From Rhodococcus opacus B4 (GTDB lineage Bacteria > Actinomycetota > Actinomycetes > Mycobacteriales > Mycobacteriaceae): a stretch of DNA of 64,000 nucleotides. How positions within the stretch are numbered: position 1 is the first letter of the stretch; each line of letters begins with the position of its first letter. The stretch is from assembly GCF_000010805.1 (NCBI RefSeq), contig NC_012522.1, positions 5,394,001 through 5,458,000 of the forward strand, given 5' to 3'. Positions 1-8,837 of the stretch are shown here, piece by piece. The notes under the pieces were generated by a model. That model was not told the origin of the DNA and did no database searches. It saw nothing but the letters and a program-made list of their open reading frames with translations. The position numbers were made by a program, and so were the translations under genes.

Positions 1-2139
1 GGTGCGCTCAAGACGGCGCTGCTCGAGGCGCACCAGCTCGCGCGCGCTCTCGGGTCCACCTACATCGATCCCGAGCACCTCTTCCTGGCACTCGCCGCGG
101 ATCAGGACCACGCCGCCGGACGCCTGCTCGCCTCCGAGGGCATCACCCCCGAGCGCCTGCAGACGGCGGTGCAAGGCGGGTCGGTGGAGGAGTCCCCGGA
201 CTCCGCGACACCCACGCTCGACAAGTACGGCTTCGACCTCACCGAACGTGCGCGCGGCGGCGGAGTCGACCCGGTGATCGGGCGCGCCGACGAGATCGAG
301 CAGACCATCGAGATCCTCTCGCGCCGCACCAAGAACAACCCCGTGCTGGTCGGTGAGGCCGGCGTCGGCAAGACGGCGGTCGTCGAGGGCCTGGCCCAGC
401 GCATCGTCGACGGCGACGTCCCCGATCGCCTGATCGGCAAGCGCATCGTCCAACTCGACCTGTCGAGCATGGTGTCGGGCACCCGGTACCGCGGTGACTT
501 CGAGGAACGCCTGAACAACGTGATCGATGAGATCTCGGCTCACTCGGACGAGCTGATCGTCTTCATCGACGAGGTGCACTCCATCGCCGGTGCCGGTGGT
601 GGCGCCGACGGTGCGATGGACGCGGGCAACATCCTCAAGCCGAAGCTCGCCCGAGGTGAGCTGCACATCGTCGGTGCGACGACGCTCGACGAGTACCGCA
701 AGCACATCGAGAAGGATCCGGCGCTCGAACGGCGCTTCCAGCCGGTGACCGTCGCGGAGCCCAGCATCGAAGACGCGGTGGCGATCCTGTCCGGTCTGCG
801 CGACCGGTACGAGGAGCATCACGGTGTCCGGTACGCCGACGAGGCGATCACGGCCGCCGTCGAGCTGTCGGCCCGCTACATCGGCGACCGCTTCCTGCCG
901 GACAAGGCGATCGACCTGATCGATCAGGCCGGCGCCCGGTTGCGGCTGCGGATGCCGAGCGTCGACGTCGAGGCACTGCGGGCGACGCTCGCGGAACTCG
1001 AAAAGTCGAAGGAGCAGGCCGTCGCAGACGAGGAGTACGAGAAGGCATCGGCGCTGCGCGACCAGATCGTGGGTGTCCAGGCCCGGATCGACGGCAAGGC
1101 CGACGCGTCCGACGTCGCACCCGAGGTAACCGCCGAACAGATCGCCGAGGTCGTGTCGCGGGCCACCGGCATCCCGGCCAGCCAGATGACGGAGGAGGAG
1201 AAGGAACGACTCCGCCGGCTCGAGGACGAACTGCACCGTCGGGTCGTCGGCCAGGACGACGCCGTGCGGGCCATCGCCCGGGCGGTGCGCCGCAGCCGCA
1301 CCGGCATGAACGATCCGGACCGTCCCGTGGGCAGCTTCCTGTTCCTCGGACCGACCGGCGTCGGGAAGACCGAGCTGGCAAAGGCGCTGGCCGCCACCCT
1401 GTTCGGTGACGAGAACAAGATGCTGCGGCTCGACATGAGCGAGTTCGGCGAACGGCACACGGTCAGCCGGCTCGTCGGTGCCCCTCCCGGCTACGTCGGA
1501 TACGGGGAGGCGGGACAGCTCACCGAGCAGGTCCGCCGCAACCCGTACTCGGTGATCCTGCTCGACGAGATCGAGAAGGCGCACCCCGACGTGTTCAACA
1601 CGCTCCTGCAGGTGCTCGACGACGGCCGGCTCACGGACGGTCAGGGCCGGACGGTGGACTTCAAGAACACCGTCCTGATCATGACCAGCAACCTGGGATC
1701 CGACATCATCTCCAGCAAGTCGGGTGCGCTGGGCTTCGCCACCGGTGACGCCGAGGCTGCGGAGAAGCCGCTGCGGGATCGGGTGATGGGCCGGCTGCGC
1801 GAGTCGATGCGTCCGGAGTTCCTGAACCGGATCGACGAGATCGTGATCTTCCGCAAGCTCGACACCGATCAGCTGCACCGGATCACCGACCTGCTGCTGG
1901 ACGACAGCCGGAAGCGGCTGCAGTCCAAGGGCATCGAGATCTCGTTCAGCGACGCCGCGGTCGACTGGATCGCCGAGCACGGGCACCAGCCCGAGTTCGG
2001 GGCGCGTCCGCTGCGCCGGTCGATCCAGCGGGCCGTCGACGACCGGATCGCCGATCTGCTGCTCGACGACGTGCTCGTCGAGGGTGGCAGCGTCGCGGTC
2101 GGAGTGTCCGACGACGAGCTGGACCTCGTGGTCGGCTGA
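1..2139 (+). CDS. ATP-dependent Clp protease ATP-binding subunit (ClpC-type), 5' truncated
   Basis: Hsp100/Clp AAA+ unfoldase that feeds substrates to ClpP or acts as a disaggregase. The reading frame is open from the first base, so the N-terminus lies outside the window. The visible 712 residues hold the end of a Clp N domain, a first AAA module (Walker A GEAGVGKT at nt 352-375), a short linker with a UVR-like stretch ([12 protein letters not shown]), and a second AAA module (GPTGVGKT from nt 1348). The linker is too short for the ClpB coiled-coil middle domain. An LGF tripeptide (SGALGF, about nt 1720-1740) sits where ClpC and ClpX carry the ClpP-docking loop. Rhodococci have several Clp paralogues, so ClpC1 versus a secondary ClpC is unresolved. 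A strong hairpin follows the stop. Confidence 0.9.
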   Translation, partial: GALKTALLEAHQLARALGSTYIDPEHLFLALAADQDHAAGRLLASEGITPERLQTAVQGGSVEESPDSATPTLDKYGFDLTERARGGGVDPVIGRADEIEQTIEILSRRTKNNPVLVGEAGVGKTAVVEGLAQRIVDGDVPDRLIGKRIVQLDLSSMVSGTRYRGDFEERLNNVIDEISAHSDELIVFIDEVHSIAGAGGGADGAMDAGNILKPKLARGELHIVGATTLDEYRKHIEKDPALERRFQPVTVAEPSIEDAVAILSGLRDRYEEHHGVRYADEAITAAVELSARYIGDRFLPDKAIDLIDQAGARLRLRMPSVDVEALRATLAELEKSKEQAVADEEYEKASALRDQIVGVQARIDGKADASDVAPEVTAEQIAEVVSRATGIPASQMTEEEKERLRRLEDELHRRVVGQDDAVRAIARAVRRSRTGMNDPDRPVGSFLFLGPTGVGKTELAKALAATLFGDENKMLRLDMSEFGERHTVSRLVGAPPGYVGYGEAGQLTEQVRRNPYSVILLDEIEKAHPDVFNTLLQVLDDGRLTDGQGRTVDFKNTVLIMTSNLGSDIISSKSGALGFATGDAEAAEKPLRDRVMGRLRESMRPEFLNRIDEIVIFRKLDTDQLHRITDLLLDDSRKRLQSKGIEISFSDAAVDWIAEHGHQPEFGARPLRRSIQRAVDDRIADLLLDDVLVEGGSVAVGVSDDELDLVVG

Positions 2140-2145
2140 TCCCCC

Positions 2146-2189
2146 AGGTGAGTGGCAAAGTGTGCTCGGGCACGCTTTGCCGCTCACCT
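2146..2189 (+). terminator. 20-bp hairpin after clpC, likely terminator
   Basis: A 20-bp stem (arms 2146-2165 and 2170-2189) closes on a TCGG tetraloop 7 nt after the clpC stop. The two positions where the arms differ are T opposite G, so in the plus-strand RNA they become G-U pairs and the stem is unbroken; in the minus-strand RNA they would be A-C mismatches. There is no T-tract. A diverged relative lies at 3122-3161. Confidence 0.6.
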
Positions 2190-2406
2190 GTCCGGGTAGG
2201 CCCCTTGCCCGCCCTCGCCGTTTCCGAATCAGCACCCGGTGTTGAGGTGTGCGTCGTGCACCGTCACCTGTGCATTGTGCAGGGCTGCACTGTGATCCGG
2301 GTTTTGCCCGGGGTGCGCCGCCCTCCGCGCAGGAGAAGTGGCCGGATTGCCGCCGACCGCGGTGTGTGCTCGCCTCCGGAAACGGTTACCTGCTACCCGG
2401 CGGAAG

Positions 2407-2874
2407 TCAGTCGAGCAACTCGACTTCCCAATTCTCTTTCTGCACTTGCAGATCGATCTCGCGTATCTTCCGGGCGAGCTCGTCGGCCCGACGCCGCAGA
2501 TCCCGCACAGGCAACGCGGCGACGAAGACGAGTTCGGAGCGGAGCTGCCTGCCGTAGCGGTCCTGTTCACGCCCCGACGCGGCATCCGCGGCAGCGGACA
2601 CCACCCGGTGCCGCACTCGGAGCATGTCCCGGCGCGCCAGTGCGTCCGTGATGGTCGCGTCGCCGAGCGGCGCCGCAGTATTCGTCCGATTGATGCGCCG
2701 GACGAGGACCTCCATGCGGTCCAGGACCTCCTCGAGCTCGAGGAGCAGTACCGCCGCGTCCTCCGCCGGCGCCTCGCCCTCCTGATGCCGCGCATTCGTG
2801 AGGATGCGCGACTTCAGCTGCTCCACCCGGCGTGTCAGATCGCCGCGCTCGGCCAGTGCCTCAGCCAACTTCAT
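2407..2874 (-). CDS. DIP1984 family protein
   Basis: 155-residue soluble protein that I recognise as the DIP1984 family, common in actinobacteria and without an established function. It opens MKLAEALAERGDLTRRVEQL and is almost entirely charged helix, so a coiled-coil or helical bundle is likely. The start is well supported: AAAGGAGGT lies just upstream of the ATG. There is no signal peptide or membrane segment. It stands alone between the clpC hairpin and the IclR gene, so neighbours say nothing about its role. Confidence 0.75.
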   Translation of the reverse strand: MKLAEALAERGDLTRRVEQLKSRILTNARHQEGEAPAEDAAVLLLELEEVLDRMEVLVRRINRTNTAAPLGDATITDALARRDMLRVRHRVVSAAADAASGREQDRYGRQLRSELVFVAALPVRDLRRRADELARKIREIDLQVQKENWEVELLD

Positions 2875-3121
2875 GTGTACCTCCTTTCTCGAAATCGTTG
2901 CGTGGCATCACAAATGGGGGAACTGCCGGCAATGCTGTGGAGGGGTCGCGGCACCGTGAGGGTGGCGATCTCAGCGCTTCGAACGCGCGGGCGAATTCTC
3001 CGAACCGTGGTGCCGGAGAGATATCTCGGTGGGCGCTCATGCGCCTTTCGTCGACTGGGAATCGAGCATCTTCAATTGGTACCACATCCCGGCTCGTGTG
3101 GCGACAGCCAATGTTGCCCAG

Positions 3122-3161
3122 GTGAGTGCCGAAGTGTGTTCCGCCGCCCGTTGGCGCTCAC
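3122..3161. repeat. Degenerate relative of the clpC-distal hairpin
   Basis: Arms GTGAGTGCC (3122-3130) and GGCGCTCAC (3153-3161) form a stem with one G-T position. The left arm continues GAAGTGTG and closely resembles the left arm of the hairpin at 2146 (GTGAGTGGCAAAGTGTG), so the two look like members of one intergenic repeat family about 1 kb apart. Confidence 0.5.
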
Positions 3162-3178
3162 GTGCTGGTGGGGGCGAC

Positions 3179-3184
3179 TATCGT
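3179..3184 (+). promoter_or_regulatory. -10 element of leaderless IclR gene
   Basis: TATCGT followed by exactly 7 nt and then the ATG at 3192, so transcription should start at or next to the A of the start codon. The gene has no good Shine-Dalgarno. Confidence 0.6.
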
Positions 3185-3191
3185 CGGGGGT

Positions 3192-3977
3192 ATGCGAGCG
3201 GACGACGGCGAATTGACCTCCAAGCACCAACCGTTGCTGGTGCTGAGCAAGATCACGGAGATTCTCGATGCCTTCAGCCTGGCGCGGCCGTCGATGACCC
3301 TCGGTGAGATCCACCAGGCCACGGGGCTGCCGACGTCGACGGTGCAACGGCTGGTCAGCAACCTGGTGGCACAGGAGTTCCTCGACCGCTCCGGCGACCA
3401 GATCCGGATCGGCGTCAAGATGGCGTTCTGGGCGGCGACGGCCACCAAAGGGCTGGACGTCCTCGCCGTCGTCACCCCGGTGCTCAAGGAGATCCGCGAC
3501 GCCACCGGCGAGACCGCCAGCTTCTTCCGGGTGGAGCAGGGGTACCGCGTGTGTGTGGCCATCGCGGAGACCGAGCACGCGCTGCGACGGAACATGTACG
3601 TCGGGAAGATCGTCCCGCTCCCCGCGGGCTCGGCGGGCCGGGTGCTGCTCGCCTGGAACCCGGACCTCACCGAACAGGTGCTGGCCGGACCCATCGAGCC
3701 GATGACGGAGGGCACCGTCACCGACACCGAGGTGCTGCGCGAATTGATCCACCAGGCGCGGGCCGACGGATATGCGATCACGGCAGGAGAGCGGGAGGAC
3801 AGCGCTTCGGGATTGGCTGCACCCGTGTTCGATTCGTCCGGCGACGTGCTCGGCGCGCTGGCGATCAGCGGGCCGACCCTCCGCATGCCCCGCGAACAGT
3901 GCGAGAAATGGGTGGATCTGCTCGTCGGCAGCGCCGAGCAGGTTACCCGGACGCTGGGCGGCCGCTACCCGTCATGA
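3192..3977 (+). CDS. IclR family transcriptional regulator
   Basis: 261-residue regulator. An N-terminal winged helix-turn-helix (about residues 15-75, with MTLGEIHQATGLPTSTVQRL as the HTH) precedes an IclR effector-binding domain ending near residue 255. The start was placed at MRADDGEL because a TANNNT -10 element lies 7 nt upstream; the reading frame stays open further upstream without family similarity. Its end overlaps by 6 nt the end of the convergent hydroxyacid dehydrogenase gene, the last gene of the operon starting at 8608. IclR proteins typically control adjacent acid or aromatic catabolism, so this is the likely regulator of that operon. Effector unknown. Confidence 0.88.
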   Translation: MRADDGELTSKHQPLLVLSKITEILDAFSLARPSMTLGEIHQATGLPTSTVQRLVSNLVAQEFLDRSGDQIRIGVKMAFWAATATKGLDVLAVVTPVLKEIRDATGETASFFRVEQGYRVCVAIAETEHALRRNMYVGKIVPLPAGSAGRVLLAWNPDLTEQVLAGPIEPMTEGTVTDTEVLRELIHQARADGYAITAGEREDSASGLAAPVFDSSGDVLGALAISGPTLRMPREQCEKWVDLLVGSAEQVTRTLGGRYPS

Positions 3978-4967
3978 TCTCCACGCCTCCGGGTTGACCG
4001 GGTGCGGTGGGATCCGGTTCCGCGCCATGGCCACCGCGTTCTCGGCGCACAGCCGCGCCATCTCGGACCGTACGGCGACGGTGGCGCTGCCGACGTGGGG
4101 GAGCAGCACGGTGTTCGGCAGTTCCGCGAGCCCCGGTGCGAGCGCGGGCTCGTCCTCGTACACGTCCAGTCCGGCCCCGGCGATCTCCCCGGACTTCAGG
4201 GCATCGACGAGGGCGGCCTCGTCGACGACGGGACCGCGCGCCGTGTTGACGAGAATCGCGGTCGGCTTCATCGCACGCAGCACGTCCGCGTCCACCAGGT
4301 GCCGGGTCTGCTCGTTCAGCGGAACGTGCAGGGACAGATAGTCGCTGGTGGTGACGAGGGTGTCCCAGTCGGTGTGGGTGACGCGTCCGGCGAATTCGCC
4401 GAGTTCGGCGTCCGGCACCGGCCGGTCACCGGGTGGCCGCGGGCAGAACTGCACCTGCATGCCGAACGCGAGTGCCCGTCGCGCGGTGGCACGGGCGATC
4501 CGCCCGAAGCCCGCGAGCCCGAGGTTTCGTCCCGAGATGTCCTGGCCGAGTAGCAGGTTCGGCTCCCAGCCGGTGAATTTTCCAGCGCGGACGAAGGTGT
4601 CGGCCTCCACCGCCCGACGGCCGGTGGCGAGGATCAGCAGCATCGCGACGTCGGCGGTGGCGTCGGTGAGCACGCCGGGGGTGTTGCCGACGAGTATCGA
4701 GTTGGCGGTGGCCGCGCCGACGTCGACGTTGTTGAATCCGACCGCGTAGTTGGAGATGCCGCGGATCTTCGCGGCGGCCAGAAGGTCTGCGTCGAACGTG
4801 TCGCGCAGCTGGGAGACGACCACGTCGTAGTCCCCGGACAGACACGCGTCCCGGAGTTGGGCGGCGTCGGGCAACTCGTCGGGGACATGGACGCTGCCCG
4901 CGGCGCGCAGCAGCGTGAGGGCGGGTTCGGGGATCGGGGTGGTGACGTAGAACCGGGCGTCGCTCAT
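3972..4967 (-). CDS. D-isomer-specific 2-hydroxyacid dehydrogenase
   Basis: 331-residue NAD(P)-dependent oxidoreductase interconverting 2-oxo acids and D-2-hydroxy acids (glyoxylate/hydroxypyruvate reductase-like). The Rossmann motif GFGRIA sits mid-protein. The catalytic set is visible: Arg in NTARGPVVDEAAL, Glu in YEDEPAL, His in LPHVGSAT. The start at MSDARFYV gives a 4-nt ATGA overlap with the upstream lyase gene, the same coupling used by the next pair in this operon. Inferred role: reduction or oxidation of the 2-oxo acid or glyoxylate-like fragment released by the lyase. The true substrate cannot be read from sequence. Confidence 0.88.
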   Translation of the reverse strand: MSDARFYVTTPIPEPALTLLRAAGSVHVPDELPDAAQLRDACLSGDYDVVVSQLRDTFDADLLAAAKIRGISNYAVGFNNVDVGAATANSILVGNTPGVLTDATADVAMLLILATGRRAVEADTFVRAGKFTGWEPNLLLGQDISGRNLGLAGFGRIARATARRALAFGMQVQFCPRPPGDRPVPDAELGEFAGRVTHTDWDTLVTTSDYLSLHVPLNEQTRHLVDADVLRAMKPTAILVNTARGPVVDEAALVDALKSGEIAGAGLDVYEDEPALAPGLAELPNTVLLPHVGSATVAVRSEMARLCAENAVAMARNRIPPHPVNPEAWRS

Positions 4968-5902
4968 CGGCCGCCGCCGATGACCCACTCGAACGCGGCG
5001 GCGTTGGAGCGTGCGCCCTGGGCGGCCTTGGACCGGTTGGCCTCACCGAGTTCCGCGAGCGTCTTCTCGGACAGTTCGACGAGCGACCCGAAGACGGAGG
5101 GGGTGAGCCAGTCGGGGCGGGTGGCGAACAGCAGATCCTCGCTGGCGGTGTTGCCGCTGGCACCGGGAGCGAAGGGGCAGCCGCCGAGTCCGCCGAGGGC
5201 GCCGTCGACGGTCATCGCGCCTGCCGCGACCGCGGCGAGGCTGTTCGCGACGCCCAGACCCCAGGTGTCGTGGCCGTGATAGACGATGCCGCGCTGCGGG
5301 GTTTCCAGCCGGACCCGGGAGACGAGCGAGTACACCTCGGCGGGGACGGCTTGGCCGAGGGTGTCGCAGACGACGACGTCGACGGCGCCGTGGGCGCGCG
5401 GGTCGTTGGCGATGTCGATGACCCGCTGTTCCGGGACCCGGCCCTCGAACGGGCACGTGAACGACGTCGCGATACACAGCTGGATGCTGCCGCCGACCTC
5501 CCGCGCGAGTTCGATCGCCGCGGGCATCGCGGCGAGGCTGTCCTCGGTGGAACGGCCGATGTTCGCCTGGTTGTGGGAATCGGAGGCGGAGAAGCAGTAC
5601 TGGAAATGGCGGGCGCCGGCGGCGGCGGCCTTCTCCACGTGCCGGGGTGTCGCCACCCACACCCAGCAGCGGTCGAGTTCCTCCTCGGTCAGCTCGGAGA
5701 TCACCTCGACGGTATTCGCCATCGGCGGCACCAGGTCTGGGCGGGCCATCGACCCGATCTCGAGCGCGGGCACACCGAGTTCGAGGAGTCTGCGGGCGAT
5801 CTCGAGCTTCCTCGCGGTGGGCAGCATCTTGCCCGTCAGCTGCAGTCCGTCGCGCAACGTGACGTCGCGGAGCAGGGTGCGTGATTCGAAGGTCTGCGTC
5901 AT
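4964..5902 (-). CDS. HMG-CoA lyase-like DRE-TIM metallolyase
   Basis: 312-residue TIM-barrel lyase of the 3-hydroxy-3-methylglutaryl-CoA lyase family, which cleaves a 3-hydroxyacyl-CoA to acetyl-CoA plus an oxo acid. The metal and substrate residues are present: LRDVTLRDGLQ at residues 10-20, the HxH motif in YHGHDTWGLG, and the family signature GLGGCPFAPGASGN with its catalytic Cys. It overlaps both neighbours by 4 nt and lies between a CoA-transferase and a 2-hydroxyacid dehydrogenase. Leucine-degradation genes (acyl-CoA dehydrogenase, MCC carboxylase) are absent nearby. Inferred: cleavage of a CoA-activated hydroxy di- or monocarboxylate such as a citramalyl- or HMG-type CoA ester. Confidence 0.85.
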   Translation of the reverse strand: MTQTFESRTLLRDVTLRDGLQLTGKMLPTARKLEIARRLLELGVPALEIGSMARPDLVPPMANTVEVISELTEEELDRCWVWVATPRHVEKAAAAGARHFQYCFSASDSHNQANIGRSTEDSLAAMPAAIELAREVGGSIQLCIATSFTCPFEGRVPEQRVIDIANDPRAHGAVDVVVCDTLGQAVPAEVYSLVSRVRLETPQRGIVYHGHDTWGLGVANSLAAVAAGAMTVDGALGGLGGCPFAPGASGNTASEDLLFATRPDWLTPSVFGSLVELSEKTLAELGEANRSKAAQGARSNAAAFEWVIGGGR

Positions 5903-7152
5903 GAGGTGCCACCTACTGTGTTGTCGACGATGGAGTCGATCTGTTCCGGGGTCTTGCCGAGCAGTGTCTCGAGGACCTCCCGGGTGTGCTCACCGAGGTC
6001 CGGTCCGACGTTGCGGATGGGCAGCGACTGCCCGCCGATCACCGGTACGATGCCGGGGAAACCGACCTGCTTCGGCTCGGCCTCACCGGTGTCGACGGTG
6101 AACTGCTGAATCATGTTGCGGGCCGCGTACTGTTCGTCGCTGCAGATGTCGGCGGCCGTGTTGATCGGACCCGACGGCACGCCGGCCGTGTCGAGGATCT
6201 TCAGGGCCTCGTCACGCGAGTACTGGATCGTCCACTCACCGATCGCCGTGTCGAGTTCGTCGCGGCGCGCCCACCGTCCGGCGTTGGTGGACAGGTCCGG
6301 GTCGGCACCGAGGTCGGGGCGGCCGATGGTCTCCATGTAGCGCTGGAAGATGGCGTCACCGTTGCCGGCGATGATGATGCTGTTGCCGTCACTGCAGATG
6401 TACGCGTTCGACGGGGCGATGCCCTCCATCCGGCCGCCGACGCGTTCGCGCTTGATGCCGTACGCAAGGTAGTCGGGGATCAGCGACTCCATCATCGACA
6501 GGATCGATTCGTTCAGCGCGACATCGATGATCCGATGCGGCAGGGACGGGCCCGGCGTTCCGGCGACCTTCGCGGCTTCCCGCTGAAACAGCGCCATCAC
6601 CGCCCCGAACGCCGCGTAGAGGCCGGCGATCGAATCGCCGATCGACACCCCCACCCGCACCGGGGGCCGGTCGGGATCGCCGACGAGTTCGCGGAATCCG
6701 CCCGCGGCTTCCGCGACGGCGGCGAACCCCGGTCGCTGTGACATCGGCCCGGTCTGCCCGAACGCCGAGATGCGGGTGATCACGAGTTCCGGGTTGGCCG
6801 CGTTCAGCGCGTCCGGTCCGATGCCCCACTTCTCCAGGGTGCCGGGCCGGAAATTCTCCAGCAGGATGTCGCACTCGGCGGCGAGGTCCAGGACCAGTTG
6901 CCGGCCCTCCTCGGTGCGCAGGTCCAGCACGATCGACTTCTTGTTGCGGTTGATCGTGCGGTACAGCATCGACGTGTCGCCGGAGTACAGCCGCCAGTTG
7001 CGGAGTTCGTCGCCGGTCTTCGGGCGCTCCACCTTGATGACCTCGGCGCCGAAGTCGGCGAGCATCCGGCCCGCGGTCGGTGCGGCGATGTAATTGCCCA
7101 GCTCGAGTACCCGAACGCCGTCGAGCGGCCGAATGGTGTTGTCGGAGAACAT
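5899..7152 (-). CDS. CaiB/BaiF family (class III) CoA-transferase
   Basis: 417-residue class III CoA-transferase that moves CoA between carboxylates through an enzyme-bound anhydride. The N-terminus (RPLDGVRVLELGNYIAAPTA) is typical. The probable catalytic aspartate is in GVSIGDSIAGLYAAFG, matching the position of the formyl-CoA transferase nucleophile. The stop overlaps the start of the lyase gene (ATGA) and the permease gene ends 25 nt upstream. In this operon it is the obvious activating step: imported acid to acyl-CoA before lyase cleavage. Donor CoA ester unknown. Confidence 0.9.
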   Translation of the reverse strand: MFSDNTIRPLDGVRVLELGNYIAAPTAGRMLADFGAEVIKVERPKTGDELRNWRLYSGDTSMLYRTINRNKKSIVLDLRTEEGRQLVLDLAAECDILLENFRPGTLEKWGIGPDALNAANPELVITRISAFGQTGPMSQRPGFAAVAEAAGGFRELVGDPDRPPVRVGVSIGDSIAGLYAAFGAVMALFQREAAKVAGTPGPSLPHRIIDVALNESILSMMESLIPDYLAYGIKRERVGGRMEGIAPSNAYICSDGNSIIIAGNGDAIFQRYMETIGRPDLGADPDLSTNAGRWARRDELDTAIGEWTIQYSRDEALKILDTAGVPSGPINTAADICSDEQYAARNMIQQFTVDTGEAEPKQVGFPGIVPVIGGQSLPIRNVGPDLGEHTREVLETLLGKTPEQIDSIVDNTVGGTS

Positions 7153-7177
7153 GGTGATCCTTAACTGATAGTGACGC

Positions 7178-8608
7178 TCAGAGAACGAGGCTCATGGGCA
7201 GGACGAGCAGTATTGCGACGACCGATGCCACCGATACTCCCACCGAACACGTCTTCAGCGTGCCCCGTGTGGTCTGACCCATCAAGGACTGCAGCAACCA
7301 GAACGTGTTGCTGGTGACGTGCACCGCGAACAGGGAACCGGCGCCGGCCGCGAGGGCGATGAGGACGGGGTCGAGTCCGAGGGTCGGGGCGATGGGAGCG
7401 AGGACACCGGCCGCGGTGATGGCGGAGATGGTCACGGAACCGACGGCGACGTGCAGGACTGCGGCGATCACCCACACCATCAGCAGCGGAGCCGCGTGAT
7501 TGGCGGTGAAGTACTGACCGAGGATGTCGCCGAGTCCGGCGGCGGCGATCGTCGCGGCCAGCGACCCGCCCACGCCGGTGAGGATGAGGATCTGGCCGCT
7601 CTCGCTGAAGCCGCTGGCGATCGCCTTCTGCACGCGATGCTGCCCGACGGTGAGCCGTCCGACGAAGCTGGTGCCGATCAGGCCGATCAGCAGCGCGATC
7701 AGCGGTTCCGACACGAACGAGACGACCGGGTTGCTGATCTCGGCGATGTCCAGGATCGCGCCGGTCGCGATGAGCAGGAGCGAGAGGAGCAGCGGGGCGA
7801 GGAGCAGGATCAGGGGGCGGTCGTGCTGCGTCCGCTCGGCGGTGACGGCCGTGGCGCGTTGTGCCTGGGCGACGCCGCCGCCGGTGTCGGGCCGCGGGGT
7901 GGTCCCGCCGCTGCCGCCGTCGGTCCAGGTCTCTTCCTCGTCGTCGACGACCGTCTGGTGGAAGTGCTCCTCGTCCTTCTCCGGATTCCACCACCCGCGG
8001 GTGAACAGGAACGACATGATCGCCACCGAGATCGCGACGGTCGGTATCACCAGGATCAATCCGCAGATCAGCATCTTGCCGAGAGGCACACCGAGAAGTC
8101 CGGCGAGGGCGAGCGCCCCGACGCCGGGAACCATGAGCACGATGCCGCACTCCAGGCCGATGGCCAGCGCGGTGGCCATGCGCGCGGTGCCGACCCGTCC
8201 GACCTTCGGTGCGAGGTTGCGGGCGAGCGGTGCCGAAATCACCAGCAGGACGTCGAGGAAGATCGATTGCAGCAGCGTCGCGATCGTCAGCGACAGCGCA
8301 TAGGGCATCCGTTTCGGACCGAATACGCGTAGCAGCGTCCCTACCAGGCGCTGGATGGCGCCCATTTCCTTCAACATGGCGCCCATCAGGACGCCGAAGG
8401 CGATCAGCAGTCCCACTTCGGCCATGATGTCGCCGAAACCGGTGCTGATGACCTTCACCGTCTCGGCCGTGCCGAGACCCGTCGTGAGTCCGAGATAGGC
8501 GGAGCCGACGACCAGCGACACCACCGGGTTGAACTTGAAACGCACGATCAACAGCACCACCGCCGCTACGGCGATCGCGGTGTTGATCAGGATTCCTACA
8601 TCTGACAT
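7178..8608 (-). CDS. GntP family H+/carboxylate symporter
   Basis: 476-residue integral membrane permease of the gluconate:proton symporter (GntP) superfamily, with about 12 hydrophobic segments spread over its length. An unusual acidic and Gly/Pro-rich hydrophilic loop lies at about residues 215-250 (DDEEETWTDGGSGG). AAGGA precedes the ATG. It is the first gene of the operon with the CoA-transferase, lyase and dehydrogenase, so it probably imports their substrate, an organic hydroxy acid. GntP members carry sugar acids, hydroxybutyrate, glycerate and similar compounds, so substrate assignment from family alone is not safe. Confidence 0.87.
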   Translation of the reverse strand: MSDVGILINTAIAVAAVVLLIVRFKFNPVVSLVVGSAYLGLTTGLGTAETVKVISTGFGDIMAEVGLLIAFGVLMGAMLKEMGAIQRLVGTLLRVFGPKRMPYALSLTIATLLQSIFLDVLLVISAPLARNLAPKVGRVGTARMATALAIGLECGIVLMVPGVGALALAGLLGVPLGKMLICGLILVIPTVAISVAIMSFLFTRGWWNPEKDEEHFHQTVVDDEEETWTDGGSGGTTPRPDTGGGVAQAQRATAVTAERTQHDRPLILLLAPLLLSLLLIATGAILDIAEISNPVVSFVSEPLIALLIGLIGTSFVGRLTVGQHRVQKAIASGFSESGQILILTGVGGSLAATIAAAGLGDILGQYFTANHAAPLLMVWVIAAVLHVAVGSVTISAITAAGVLAPIAPTLGLDPVLIALAAGAGSLFAVHVTSNTFWLLQSLMGQTTRGTLKTCSVGVSVASVVAILLVLPMSLVL

Positions 8609-8661
8609 GTGCGCGTCCTTATCGAGGAGGCGGGGCAGTGACTGGTGTCACAGGTACACCC

Positions 8662-8687
8662 ATATTATGAGCACACACTCACGATAT
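8662..8687. promoter_or_regulatory. Palindromic candidate operator upstream of the GntP operon
   Basis: Interrupted inverted repeat ATAT-TA-TGAG-(CACACA)-CTCA-CG-ATAT, symmetric in 8 of 10 arm positions, ending 54 bp upstream of the permease start. It lies in an AT-rich patch that stands out from its GC-rich surroundings. Candidate binding site for the IclR protein encoded at 3192-3977; this link is inferred. Confidence 0.45.
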
Positions 8688-8696
8688 AAGCAATGG

Positions 8697-8763
8697 GCCT
8701 ACGGCCCTGTGCGCCTTTCTGGTAGCTGCGACGACCAAAAAGGCGCACAGGCGCGAAGCGCCT
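8697..8763. repeat. Cluster of three adjacent hairpins (REP-like)
   Basis: Between the divergent GntP operon and the aro leader lie GGCC-TAC-GGCC (8697-8707), a long stem with arms CTGTGCGCCTTT (8707-8718) and AAAGGCGCACAG (8739-8750) extended inward by TGGT/ACCA, and AGGCGC-GAA-GCGCCT (8749-8763). No coding potential. It may be an intergenic repetitive element or a bidirectional terminator/insulator. Confidence 0.5.
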
Positions 8764-8824
8764 ACCCTCACCGCGACAGATGTCAGGGGGAGGGGTAGGT
8801 GTGGCGCCGATGCGGGCCAGCCGT

Positions 8825-8830
8825 TACTGT
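8825..8830 (+). promoter_or_regulatory. -10 element of the aromatic leader peptide
   Basis: TACTGT followed by 7 nt and then the ATG at 8838. The transcript would begin on the leader-peptide start codon, giving a leaderless leader ORF. Confidence 0.6.
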
Positions 8831-8837
8831 GGCCGTC

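Larger units (their letters stand above)
2875..3191. other. Intergenic region between divergent DIP1984 and IclR genes
   Basis: 317 bp carrying the Shine-Dalgarno of the minus-strand gene at its left end and, at its right end, a hairpin (3122-3161) and the leaderless promoter of the IclR gene. I see no convincing ORF or RNA gene in the middle. Confidence 0.6.
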
